A DNA stretch of 64,000 nucleotides from NCBI GenBank assembly GCA_030562195.1, contig CM060199.1:25192338-25256337 (forward strand), given 5' to 3'. The DNA is from Nipponacmea schrenckii. Its lineage: Eukaryota; Mollusca; Gastropoda; Lottiidae. Below the pieces are notes generated by a model. That model saw only the letters and a program-made list of their open reading frames with translations. It was not told the DNA's origin and ran no database searches. Below are positions 52,456 to 63,727 of the stretch, in pieces; position 1 is the stretch's first letter, and each line of letters begins with the position of its first letter. A program made the translations under genes and the position numbers.

Positions 52456-54120
52456 TATGCTCCGCAACTTTGACAACCACTGGCAAGAAGCCAGACATCG
52501 CAACAAATTATCGCCATCCAAACCAACATCACGAACCCTATAACGGCCCAGTATTCCATCGACCTCTACCATCTACCAATCGCCGACCACCAACCAATCA
52601 AGCCATTTATATCCCACCACACCAACGACCTACCCACAACACTGCCTATTCATCCAGAGATAACCATCGACCTACTCACAACACAGCCTACCCATCCAAA
52701 AATAACCACCGGCCTCACCAATATCAGAAACGCACACCAACCCACAGACGCCAACCAGTTCCCACTCATAAGGAGGAAGAACCCTTTGTTAAGATATTCT
52801 TCCAGGTTTTGCAGTGTCTTCACCATTTGGCAATCCTTACCCTCCTACCTGCGTTCACCTTCAAACGCAAAGTCTCTGAATTGGATTGTTTTATTCGTCC
52901 AGCTATGAAAACGTCAGCTGTTGACGCCAATATTTGATCCCTCAACCGGACAGGGCTCTCTAAGGTAACGCAGACCCTGATCGACCATTACCAAGCAACC
53001 CTGCAGGAGAAACTCACCTTCATACGAACCGAGTCTTTATCACAACCAGTCATCGACGGCATTATTTCCCATGCCCTCTCATGGGCCCTTCGATCCTATG
53101 GGAAACGTTTAACTCAACCTGTGATTGCCAAGTTCTACCAAACGATCAACGAAACCAAGACCAGAGTAACCATATCCTTACCAACTGAAATGGATATTGA
53201 TTCACAAACACCTGCACCAACAAGAGTCAACACCATGTCGAATCAGACACCTAAACGAGCCCGCAGTTCACCATCCCCTAGTCCAGCAGATTTTGGTAAA
53301 CGTTCTCGTAGAGAAGGTACCCCCCTTCTCTTTTCCCTTTCAGATTCCTCGCCTACACCATCTGAATCTTCACCACGTGACCCAGGTTGGGTCGACCTTT
53401 CTTCCTTCTGTAAGTTTTTGGATCAACAAACCACCCCGAATTCTCCAACCAGTCAAGTCGTGTGCCCAGACCATCTCCACCACGAACCAGATCTCAGTCC
53501 GTACCCAATGCCACATTTGTAACAACTACCAATTTAGTACCTATCACCCCGTCGACAACCATTATATCCGCTACCAAACCCTTTTATCACCAAATCAAGG
53601 ACAAGTCATAATGGAATCTACCTGCTCTACAGAAATCTACTTTAATTATTGGGTCCTCAAACCTCAACCGAATTACCAAAACAGCTCCAGACACCGAAAT
53701 ACACTCGTACCCTGGTGCCCAAATCCACCACATCCAGTCCATCCTTGAATCTTACGACCATGATCATAAACCGGCTACGATCATTCTGCATGTAGGCCTC
53801 AACAATCGTGACCAGTTAGCCAAAACCTCATTAAACCAAGCCCAGAAATTAATTTCCACAGCCAACCAAACCTTTCCTAGCTCCAAGATCATCTTCTCAT
53901 GTATACCTATCTCTAATAAAATCTCTAAGAAAGCCCAGCAGAGTCTTAAGACATTCAACGATATGATGATGAACTCCGACACTGAGAACGCAACAATCCT
54001 GTCACCCTACGAAGAAGAATTCGAACCAGGTGATAATCTTCATTGGTCTCCGGAAACAGCCAACAATATATACTTGTTTTGGATACACCAGCTTCAAGCA
54101 CCGGGTAAGTCTTTAAACTA
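52456..54120 (+). pseudogene. Penelope 2 ORF1 with SGNH-like C-terminus, broken
   Basis: The N-terminal frame has His/Pro-rich tandem units (RPTHNTAYSSRDNH, then RPTHNTAYPSKNNH) and a segment matching ORF1 of Penelope 1 (VKIFFQVLQ, FIRPAMKTS). After a stop at 52936 and frame changes it continues with a Ser/Pro linker (PKRARSSPSPSPADF). The SGNH-like part then runs in another frame: GSSNLNRI, YPGAQIHHI, IILHVGLNNRDQLAK and DNLHWSPETANNIY, ending at 54120. As in Penelope 1, the active-site GDS is altered (GSS), which argues that the loss predates the two copies. Confidence 0.72.
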
Positions 54121-54155
54121 ATTACTGGGGATAAAAATATTGAGAGGCCGCCGCT

Positions 54156-55347
54156 AGGCCAAACCGTCGTTAACTTAAGCCGAAAAATTCTCACACCCCT
54201 CCAGCATTCAATCTTAGACCGTGGACTTAAATTTATTCCGACTCCTAAAATACCTAACCTTGATTATCTTCAACCGTCTATTCAACGATTTCAACGGAAT
54301 CTCAGTTGCACATACTTTTTTCGAAACCACCCTCCACGCGGTGCTAGAACAATGTTTATTCCTAAATCCACGTGGAAACCACCTAAAACCGCTATCCATC
54401 CAGAAATATTAAACGTATTTACAAGTATGAATAACCAAATATCAAATCTTTCCATAACACACGAGAAGCCTAATCTAACGCGAGTAGAACGTGAAGCATT
54501 AAATGTACTTAAAAAAGACGATAGCATTGTAATTAAAAAGAGTGACAAAGGTTCATATTGCGTTATATTAAATAAGGAAGATTATATTGCAGAAGCAGAG
54601 CATCAATTGAATAATCCTAAACACTATGCAATTTTACCGGAGCCGATTTTTTAAAGAAACTGCTAATATGATAAACAATATTCTTGCCGACTTAGTTAAA
54701 ACAAGTCATTTTAAACAGAAACAATATGACTATCTTTCTGCCAAACCTGATTGCCGCGAGAGACACTTATACACTTTGCCGAAAATTCATAAGAATCCTA
54801 CCAAGGATTGGTTCATGCCTAATAGAATCCCTAAAGGCCGCCCGATTATCTCTGACTGTGGTAGTGAGTCTTATGCAGTGTCAGAATACATCGATCATTT
54901 CTTACTACCACTAGCATGTCAACATCGAGCCTACCTTAATGACACAACTGACTTTGTCAATAAAATAAAAAACCTCAAAGTCCCTTCAAATGCTATTCTA
55001 ATTTCAATAGACGTAACTTCTATGTACACCAACACTACTGGCCTAATGGCAGTTCGCAAAGCTTTTGATAGAAACCCCGATCCAGACAGACCCGACGATG
55101 CAATTCTACAGCTTTTAGAGATTTCTCTTAGTCGCAATGATTTCACATTTAATGATAAAACATATCTACAAACCTCAGGTACAGCCATGGGCAAACGATT
55201 CGCCCCTTCATACGCAAACCTTTTCATGGCAGAGTGGGAACGTGAGGTATTACCCTTTATCCATTTGACCCACTTTTCTATGGACGCTTCTTAGATGACA
55301 TTTTCATGGTTTGGACTTACTCCATAGAACAATTTTGGCAATTTTTA
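54156..55347 (+). pseudogene. Penelope 2 ORF2, RT part
   Basis: Frames read GQTVVNLSRKILTPLQHS, ALNVLKKDDSIVIKKSDKGS, then after a shift in a T6 run near 54650 LYTLPKIHKNPTKDW, GRPIISDCGSESY, SIDVTSMYTN and SGTAMGKRFAPSYAN. After a second shift near 55255, YGRFLDDIFMVW ends just before the insertion. All RT blocks of Penelope 1 are recognisable, but at least two frameshifts inactivate it. Confidence 0.88.
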
Positions 55348-57394
55348 TACGCCCACATGAAATGGGGGGCGTATATTGTCGTCACCCACATCCGTCCGTC
55401 CACAATTGCTTGTAAACACTCTACACAGTGTAATTCTTGACGGATTTAGATGAAACTTAATATGAGTGTTTATGATCACGCAAGGATGAACCCTATTGAA
55501 AATCAGCGAAATTGGAAAAAAAATTAGTATGAGTTCGTGCCCTCGTACACTCTACAACGTGCAATTCTTGACCGATTTTGATGAAACTTGGTGTGAGAGT
55601 ATGTTATAACTCAAGGATAAACCCTATCGAAAATCAGCGAAATCGAAAAACATTTAGTATGAGTTATTGCCCTTGTTCTTGAACACGCGTTCAATTTTAG
55701 CTTGTAAACACTCTTGAGAGAACAATTTTTAATGGATTTTAATGACACTTGGCCTGAGTATTTGTTATCACCCAAGGATGAAGCCTATTGGAAACCAGTC
55801 AAATCGAAAAAAATTAATATCAGTTATTGCCCTTGTTTTTGAAAACGCGTTCAATTTTTAGCTTGTAAACACTCTACAAAGCACAGTTATTGACCGATTT
55901 TGACGAAACTTGCTGAAATTGTTTAATATCACCCAAGAATGAACCCTTTTGAAAATAGCACATATTGAAATATATTTAATAGAAATTATTGCCCTTGTTC
56001 TATAAAATGTGTTGAATTTTTGCCTTGTAAACACTCTACAAGTCACAATTCTTGAGCGATTTTGACATAACTTGACATGAGTATTTGTAATCACCTAAGG
56101 ATGAACCCTATTGAATTCAGTTAAATCGAAAAATATTTAGTATCAGTTATTGCCCTTGTGTTTGAAAACGCGTTCAATTTTAGCTTGTAAACACTCTAGA
56201 AAGAACAATTCTTAATGGATTTTGATAAAACTTGGCTTTGAGTATTTGTTTTTACCCAAGGATGAACCTTTTTGAAAATGAAATAAATCGAAATATATTT
56301 AGTGTCAGTTATTGCCCTTGTGTTTGAAAACGGGTTTAACTTTTTGGCTAATAAACACTCTAGAAGGTACAATTCATGACCAATGTTGACAAAACTCACT
56401 GAAATTGTTGGATATCGCAAGGGATGAGCCTAATTGAAAATTAAAAATATCAAAATATATCTAATATGAATTAGTGCCCTTGTTCTTTTAAACGCGTTCG
56501 ATTTTTGTCTCGTAAACACTCTACATGGCACAATTCTTGATGGATTTCGTTAAAAATTGGTGTGAGAGTGTGTTATAAGTCAAGGATGAACCCTATTGAA
56601 AATCAGCGAAATCGAAAAAATTTTTAGTATGAGTTACTGCCCTTGTTCTTGAAAACGCATTGAATTTTAGCTTGTAAACATTCTAGAAAGAACTATTCTT
56701 AATGGATTTTGATTAACTTTGGCTTGAGTATTTGTTTTTACCCAAGGATGAACCCTATTATAAATCAAATAAACAGAAATATTTAGTGTCAGCTAGAAAG
56801 AACAATTTTTAATGGATTTTGATGTAGCTTGGCTGTGTTATTTTTTGTCTCCCAAGGATGAACCCTAATGAAAATCGAAAAATATTTAGTACAAGTTATT
56901 GACCTTGTTTTTGAAAATGCGTTAACTCGTAAACACTCTAGAAAGAACAATTTTGAATGGATTTTGATGAAACTTGGTTTTAGTATTTGTTTTCTCACAA
57001 GGATAAACCCTATTGAAAATCAGATAAATCGAAAAATATTTAGAGTCAGTTTTTGCGCCTGTTTTCAAAAACGCTTTTAACTTTTGGCTTGTGAACACTC
57101 TAAAAATTCCTTTTTGACAAAACTCGCTGAAATTGTCAACCAAGGATGAGCCTTATTAAGAATTAAAAATATCAAAATATTATTAAGGGTGAACCCTATT
57201 GCAAATCATAAAAATACCGAAAAATATTTAATGAGTTGTTATTAGGTACAATTCTTGACAGTTTTTAATGAAACTAGAGACCCTAGAAAAAAATAGGTTG
57301 GAAGGTTGAATATTTCATTCCACTTATTGTAACCTTACTGAAAAGTTTTTATTTGAAATAAATGCTGCCAGTGGGCGTATATTACCTTGCCTGG
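55348..57394. repeat. Tandem-repeat-rich element inserted in Penelope 2 ORF2
   Basis: The left edge reads acgcccacatgaaatgggg then gcgtatattgtcgtcacc and ccgtccgtcc. The right edge reads cagtgggcgtatattacc. Between them lie about ten diverged units of roughly 160-190 bp, each with cttgtaaacactctacaa, aattcttgaccgattttgat, gaaacttgg, gatgaaccctattgaaaatc and ttattgcccttgttcttg. The ORF2 frame resumes directly after it (EILNNHHPSINLTANVS). The structure is that of the GACGG-family repeats elsewhere here, in its longest form. Confidence 0.85.
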
Positions 57395-58407
57395 CAAGCT
57401 ATCTTTTGAAATCCTGAACAACCACCACCCGTCCATCAATCTAACAGCCAACGTCAGTCACAAAAGCATAGATTTTACTGTTTTTAAAGGAGATTCCATA
57501 GCAGAGACTAATAAATTAGATATTAAAGTATATTTCAAAGAAACCGACACACATCAACTTTTGCATAAGAGCTCATTTCATCCAAAACATACATTTTCTG
57601 GAATAATTAAGTCACAAGTTTTACGATTTCACCGAATTTGCACAAGGTCTTCTGATTTCAACCAAGCCTGTACGATTGTTTTCTCAAAACTGAAAGAGCG
57701 TGGATACTCTAAACGATTTTTACGAAACATAAAAAATTCCACATTAGCACAGTTAGCAGCTAAAATAGACTTTATGCCGAAGTGCCTCCAGGTTTAAGGA
57801 GTGCCCCATGTATGTCAACCAGATGCAAAACAGAAACGCATTATTTTCTAAGTAGCTCTACGAATAAAAGATACCCGATCCAAGAGCACCTAACATGTGA
57901 AAACTCGAATGTAATATACTTAATGTCATGTAAAAAAATGTCCCAAACAATATATCGGGGAAAAAAAGAACAAATTACGCACTCGTTTTAATGCTCACAG
58001 ATCAGATATTAAATTTAAAAAAAGACAAGCCTGTTTCTATCCATTTCAATCTTGACGACCATTCACTTGACGATCTCACCCTTACCCCAATTGAGCGCAT
58101 AGAAACCGACTTGACCGAAGATGAAACTACCAAATTCCGTCAATCTAGAGAAGCCCATTGGATTGAGACATTGAATACAGCAAGACCCATAGGACTTAAT
58201 ATTCACCACAGTGTAGGCATAGCACCCTTTGTAGTTCCATTTAATACAACCAGTAATAAAGCAAGTAAGATAGTTCAAACCCATTATAAGAGTCTTCAAG
58301 AGAAATTTCCTCATGTCTATAAACAGAAAATGATAGTGGCATATTCAAAAAATCAGAACTTAAATGACAACCTTGTTCATAGCAAACTAAAAATAATCTG
58401 TACTTAA
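57395..58407 (+). pseudogene. Penelope 2 ORF2, C-terminal part with GIY-YIG remnant
   Basis: Continuing from the RT: FKETDTHQLLHKSSFHPKHT and KSQVLRFHRICTRSSDFNQA, then a Cys cluster (CMSTRCKTE), NVIYLMSCKKM and a frameshifted YRGKKEQ, where Penelope 1 has QYVGETQN. A further shift at about 57990 leads to RSDIKFKKDKPVSIHF-type sequence, HWIETLNTARPIGLNIHHSV and the stop at 58407. The broken GIY-YIG motif means no endonuclease activity. Confidence 0.85.
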
Positions 58408-58421
58408 CAGGTACTATACTC

Positions 58422-58438
58422 CTCGCCCATCGGGCGAG
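58422..58438. other. 3' hairpin of Penelope 2
   Basis: CTCGCCC and GGGCGAG form a perfect 7-bp GC-rich stem with a 3-nt loop 15 bp after the ORF2 stop. It is followed by T-rich sequence. The same hairpin is in the 42561 fragment (about 42809-42825). Confidence 0.75.
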
Positions 58439-58679
58439 TTATTTTATTTTTTCTAATTTCAGATCAGAAGAGACGGAAAATCATCCAACAGATCCAGATC
58501 CCAATTTCTCAATAAGATAATTGTTCCACCTTAGGTCTGTACATTTGGGAGATTCAATCCCTCCCTTCTCCGAAACCAAATACAAATATTTCCTCCCCAG
58601 TGCCATTCAACTAGGACTATCCTTGCCCCCTTCATAAATCATATATCGTTTATAGTAACAAACTTGTCAAACAAATCTA

Positions 58680-61551
58680 TATACATGTGTGCACATACCA
58701 TATGTTGCATTAGTCTTCACTTCTTTTGCAATACCTTGCCCCTTTCGTGCCTTTGGATATGATATCCTAAACGGAGATGTTCTCGCCTGCACACGCAATG
58801 AATTTTCATTGAAATGCATGGCAGAAAGGAAAAGTCTGAAAAAAAAAGCATGTAAATAAATAAGCTGATTCCCTCACCAAACACTTTATTATCAATCCAT
58901 ATCCCAAATATTGTAGTCAATCCGTGCTAAGCTTGACAAACTTTCCATTATTCCTATTGCTAATAAGAAAGTTGAATAAGATACATTACATATATACATA
59001 CCTTGCTTCCATAGAATCATGGAAGAAATGCAGAAACTTTGGTGCAAAAAGCAAACGACCCTATGGTACGACTCCAGACTTGATGTTTGCTGGGCTGGGG
59101 ACAGCTTCTTGATGTCGTTTCTCAGTAGGTATAAATATTTCTGCAATGTAGCATTGATATATCACTACATGCGCAGCTGTTGGGGCCCAACTGTGGCACA
59201 ACTCAACTCTGCCCGGCAGACCGACTTGCCCGAATTTGGAGTTGTGCCTGACATATTTCGACAGATTGCATGATTTCTATCCAAAAATACCCAAATTCCT
59301 CTTCCCACCCCTTTCTCCTATGGCTGTGATTACACAGAGAAATTATATTGCTATACAGCTAATTCATTCTAATATATTTGTACAATACCAGTACATTATC
59401 ATTGAATAGTTACCTGAACAAAGTGCACATCCAACACATGGTTTGTGTCAAGGTCCATTACGCTATATGATCCATACTTGGCAGTGTGCCCGGGAGAGCA
59501 GCACCTGGCATCCCCACCAAGATTCACATGTCTTTCAGCTGACAGGATTTCTCCAAGCATGTCTGCCTGCTTCATTTGCCACACATCTGTAACTGTTTGG
59601 AGTAAATATGCTTTCTGTAGATAATAAAAGGTCCTATCACTGAAGCACTGAATCGCAGAATGCTTTAGGAAAGTCAGAGTATTCGTAATACTGCCATCAG
59701 AAAACATTATTGCTCCTGCAATCAATAGATTTCCTAAAGGCATTAAACCGGACATGGGTTGACTTTTCCAGCGCAATGGGGAATCACACTTGCAAGTCAT
59801 CACAACACAGAGGCCAGTGCCCAGCACCCTCTTCGTCAAGATCTCTTTTTATCACCACACAATACACAGTCCTGCTGTAAGAGATCTTCCAGCTTACTCT
59901 CAAATACAATAAATTTTCTTTCTTTATCGGCAGTGATACATGTGTCTTCTTTATCTGAAACAGAATTATTCAGCCCTATTTCTTCCTTTGGAGTCCAATC
60001 TGGATCCTGCTGCTAAGTGTCATCTTCTGTGTCGGATCCACCTGACAAACTCTCCTCTGTATCGCATATAGGTTGAAACTCTTTTGTAAATGGTATCGGC
60101 GGCTTGACTTGTACAGGGGTCTGTGAGTTATAGTCCTTTTCTGTCTGTGTTGCCATGTGTCTTTTACCCTACAATAAACATTGTATCATAATCTCGAAAA
60201 TTCCATACAATGCAAAATCACAAACATGGGATTAATGCATAAATATAAGAGACTATTGTAGATATTGCACTTACAAACTCATGCAGGTTAGCAGAACCTT
60301 CTATTTTACAAAAGTATGGTGTGTACCTGGTTTCCCTACCTTCCCACTTATTTTTGATTGGCAAAATTTTGAAGAACTAAAAGAACACTATAAACTAAGT
60401 AAAAAATTGTCCTTCCCTCAGAATAGTTTGAACAAAAGCGTTGAATCTTTCAGGCAATAGACTTGGATGGGAAACTTCGGGTTGTTGGTACTCGGTTGAC
60501 TCTTCGTGGGTGTCCTGTTGAACGGCAGTGTCATCTCTAACGTCAGCACACTCCATCATCTTTACTATTTCCTATAAGATATAATGACAATAACATAATG
60601 ATATTTTCTTTTAACAAACACCTTCCTCACCTTTTCAATTGGTCGGATTCAATAAAAGAATAGCAAATGGAATAGACCTTGTCTTGATCATCCAGACGCC
60701 TATAACCATAAACATTAATGTAAACCTCACAGTCTTGATGATCGAGTAAAATTTATTGTATCACGTGACAAAGCACTTGACAATTGTATTAATTTCACCG
60801 GAGATTCACTAAATTCAACCATTTCTGCATTTTCAAATACAAAATTTGATAATATCGATATGGCCAATTCTCTAGGAAATTCACGAAATCAATAACACCC
60901 CTTTTGGCTAGGTCTAGGCAGACTCTTGTTGACAAGTCCGCCACTGTCTATCGAGAAAATGGACGAATGTCGAAAATTCTTCTTTTCAATCAAGGGCCTA
61001 CCGAAAGTTTGGACATTTATGAGGCCAAGCCCTCTAAACCTACCCCTTATCCTAAGTGGGCCACTCTACACAATAAATAATATTCATTCTAACAAATGTT
61101 TCATAGCGATGATTAGGCCCTATACAATTTTAATTAAACTTTAAAAAAAATCTATTTTCGCAGCCTACTTACCTGTTGTTGTTCAATCTTTTTTTTCTTC
61201 GTTACTGCACCTGATTGCCTTTCGTTCTTTCTTTTTCTAGGTGATCCATGAAATTCTTTTTTTTTCAATTGGTGTCGAAAAATCAAAAATTGTCGGCACG
61301 GCGTCTGATTTCAAAATTAGCTTCTTCATTTGATAGCCAATCGATGCCGCAAATAGGCCTAATGGGTTTACGACGAATTGGTCGTTGTTGAAATGCTTGA
61401 CACACAATCTGCTGGTGTTAGATGGGATAAAATTACTCCTTTTCACTTTGACGACCCACTCTTTTCGTCGTTTGAAGTCCCGGGGAAACAAAAATTAAGC
61501 AATGCCCTGGCCGGATCTTGTATGGCAGTTGTAAGCGACACAGCAAACCAT
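58680..61551 (-). pseudogene. Kolobok-type THAP transposase gene, multi-exon, several frame errors
   Basis: On the minus strand from ATG 61551: MVCCVAYNCHTRSGQGIA, a stop at 61495-61497, then FPRDFKRRKEWVVKVKRS, SRLCVKHFNNDQF and KSDAVPTIFDF complete a THAP C2CH finger. Later exons lie near 60443-60576, 59840-60170 (acidic) and 59413-59839 (PMSGLMPLGNLLIAGAIMFS, ARCCSPGHTAKYGSYSVMD, NHVLDVHFVQ). They continue near 58930-59260 (LSPAQQTSSLESYHRVVC) and 58680-58840 (LSAMHFNENSLRVQART). This order is that of THAP-bearing Kolobok transposases. Stops at 61495, near 61240, 60013 and 59830, and a shift near 59040, inactivate it. Confidence 0.75.
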
Positions 61552-61805
61552 GACAGAAGTTGATTTTCCTCACCGATCAGCCTTTGCAGAGGACGTCAAG
61601 GGTACGAGTGACGTCATGATGAAAGGGAAGTAATCGCGACGTTCAATTACCGCGGGTGTTTATTAAAATACTAAAAACGTTAATTATGTGGAATATACGT
61701 GTAGAATTATAAAAATGAAGTTAGATAATATTTGCTGATATAGGAACGAAGATTTTTATTCTTAAAAAACTTGTTTCCTGAAATTCAATTTCATGTGACC
61801 TTTAA

Positions 61806-62183
61806 TCTACACCTCCAACTTAGGCTAAATAGGCCTACATGTTAATTTCATCATCTGGCTCACTTCTTCATCTCTGGGGTGAAACTCAAACTTTTCAATG
61901 TCTAGAATTTTCGGCAATGTAAAAAATACACAGTACAAACATGGCATAAAAAGATTTTATCATTCATAGTTCATGTAAATGAAAGACGAACTGGAAGGAA
62001 TAGGCCTATTATTATAGCTTAAAATACAGATGCGATGTCACCCTTTGTTTTTTGCGTACCAATATCCAACATGTTGCTACTGGCAAGTGGCCAAGAGTCC
62101 AATATTAAAGTCAATATTGGACTCTAAATATCAGCCACTTGCCCATAACGAATGGGGATTAGTCTGACAACTACTCACATTAA
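61806..62183. other. Spacer with a two-step hairpin
   Basis: The segment 62082-62143 folds into an outer 10-bp stem (ggcaagtggc/gccacttgcc) and an inner perfect 12-bp stem (gagtccaatatt/aatattggactc) with a 6-nt loop. No gene is seen. The segment ends in TTAA (62180-62183), the target site of the second piggyBac. Confidence 0.7.
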
Positions 62184-63227
62184 CCCAATCATGGGCAGTG
62201 TCCTATTAATGGGACGCTTGATATTTTGTAAATGTTTACAAATAAAATTTAAAGGGAGGTAACCCATAAAGATATATTTCAACTAGTAATAACTTGAGAC
62301 AAATGTGGGCTGTTTTTCTATTAAAAAGAGTGATCTCCCTTAAATCAGCCTGGCATAATGGCCTCTCTTAATGAAAATTCAAAGCAGAAAAGTTCTGTTA
62401 CAACGAAAAGGTCAGTATTTTTTAATTTAAATTCAATTTACAAATAAAACCTATGCTTTTGTTGAAAAATATATACTTTTGAAATGAAATAAAAGATAAT
62501 TGTTCCTGTAATCATGTCAACGTCAGTGAACAGGAAAATGCATGCGTCCCTTTTTTGGGACGCTGCCCACCAGAGGGTACTAGTTTTTGATACACATTTT
62601 TACCCTTGTTTTATAATTTTATGACTTAGTTTTTAAGGATTTTATTCCAAATTAATTGTTTTACAGGAAGATGAACATTAACGAGGCCATAGACATGCTA
62701 ATGGATGAATCAGAAACGTTCAATGCAGCTGATATTTATATTGAACCACCAGATGTGAACGAAGATACTGATGTTGATAGTGCTGATGAAGACGGGGATG
62801 GGTCTTGTATATCCATTAATAATTTATCTGGTCATCAACTGTCTGCTGGATGTTCTGTCACTCTAAGAACACGTACAGGAAGGGAGTCAATGTATGAAAC
62901 TGGCGTTGTCACCGACTCTGAAGATTCGAGTGATTCTGATATTCAATACAATGAATTGGAGCATAGCCCTATACCTGAACAAGCCAAGAAACGGAAGATG
63001 TCAGAGGTACCAAAACGTTTATGGAGATTTTCAGAATATGTAAACTGCCGCGAAAATGTATTTGAAAATGGGAATCGAGAAATTTTGAATTAAGACCTAA
63101 CGCCTACCATGATATATGAGAAGTTTTTTGATGAAGAAGTTTGTAATTTGATAGTAACCATGACAAATCTATATGCACAACAAAAGGGAAAAAACAATTT
63201 GAAAAGATGAAATTATCAGATCTGAAA
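62184..63227 (+). mobile_element. piggyBac-type transposon 2, left part (runs into gap)
   Basis: TTAA precedes CCCAATCATGGGCAGTGTCC, a plausible piggyBac end. A subterminal module gggcagtgtcctattaatgg (62193 on) recurs inverted at 62546-62570 (gcgtccc tttttt gggacgctgccc), which itself folds into a 7-bp hairpin. The coding region is piggyBac-like. The right end lies in or beyond the 500-N gap. It is a different family from the element at 11434. Confidence 0.7.
62358..63214 (+). pseudogene. piggyBac transposase N-terminal part, two exons
   Basis: Exon 1 (62358-62410, MASLNENSKQKSSVTTK) splices at g|gtcagt to exon 2 (from 62667), which continues RKMNINEAIDMLMDESET, an acidic segment with SEDSSDSDIQYNELEHS and KRLWRFSEYVN. 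After a TAA at 63091 it reads LTPTMIYEKFFDEEV and VTMTNLYAQQKGK, the start of the piggyBac DDE region (PGBD type). A second stop follows at 63208. The remainder is in the gap. Acidic N-terminus plus the FEKFF-x-TNLYA block make the family call fairly safe. Confidence 0.75.
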
Positions 63228-63727
63228 NNNNNNNNNNNNNNNNNNNNNNNNNNNNNNNNNNNNNNNNNNNNNNNNNNNNNNNNNNNNNNNNNNNNNNNNN
63301 NNNNNNNNNNNNNNNNNNNNNNNNNNNNNNNNNNNNNNNNNNNNNNNNNNNNNNNNNNNNNNNNNNNNNNNNNNNNNNNNNNNNNNNNNNNNNNNNNNNN
63401 NNNNNNNNNNNNNNNNNNNNNNNNNNNNNNNNNNNNNNNNNNNNNNNNNNNNNNNNNNNNNNNNNNNNNNNNNNNNNNNNNNNNNNNNNNNNNNNNNNNN
63501 NNNNNNNNNNNNNNNNNNNNNNNNNNNNNNNNNNNNNNNNNNNNNNNNNNNNNNNNNNNNNNNNNNNNNNNNNNNNNNNNNNNNNNNNNNNNNNNNNNNN
63601 NNNNNNNNNNNNNNNNNNNNNNNNNNNNNNNNNNNNNNNNNNNNNNNNNNNNNNNNNNNNNNNNNNNNNNNNNNNNNNNNNNNNNNNNNNNNNNNNNNNN
63701 NNNNNNNNNNNNNNNNNNNNNNNNNNN
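63228..63727. other. Assembly gap, 500 N
   Basis: Exactly 500 Ns, so of unknown real length. Frames drawn across it are artefacts. Confidence 1.

Larger units (their letters stand above)
52440..58583 (+). mobile_element. Penelope-like retroelement 2, decayed and interrupted
   Basis: It has the same plan as Penelope 1: ORF1 (Pro/His-rich, then SGNH-like), ORF2 RT and GIY-YIG, and a 3' tail with a ctcgcccatcgggcgag hairpin (58422-58438). ORF2 is split at 55348 by a 2-kb repeat insertion and has several frameshifts. Its 3' 400 bp are nearly identical to the fragment at 42561-42962, so both stem from one subfamily distinct from Penelope 1. It lies inside the Kolobok element. Confidence 0.88.
50852..61801. 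mobile_element. Kolobok-type DNA transposon, about 11 kb with nested Penelope
   Basis: A TTAA duplication (50848-50851 and 61802-61805) flanks 14-bp perfect TIRs, aggtcacatgaaat and its complement (61788-61801). A longer subterminal inverted match lies further in (attacttcccctt, then gacgtcactcgtaccctt near 51010-51045, against about 61600-61640). Inside are a P2X7-type domain gene on the plus strand and a THAP transposase gene on the minus strand, transcribed towards each other. TTAA sites and THAP-bearing transposases are Kolobok features. Penelope 2 accounts for about 6 kb of the length. Confidence 0.85.

Noticed and set aside
55858..57143. Several similar minus-strand frames of about 70-78 residues
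   Set aside because: They come from the tandem units of the inserted repeat, and the similarity is explained by the repetition.
58422..58460. Bacterial-type terminator
   Set aside because: A GC hairpin followed by T-rich sequence resembles one, but the context is a eukaryotic retroelement 3' end.
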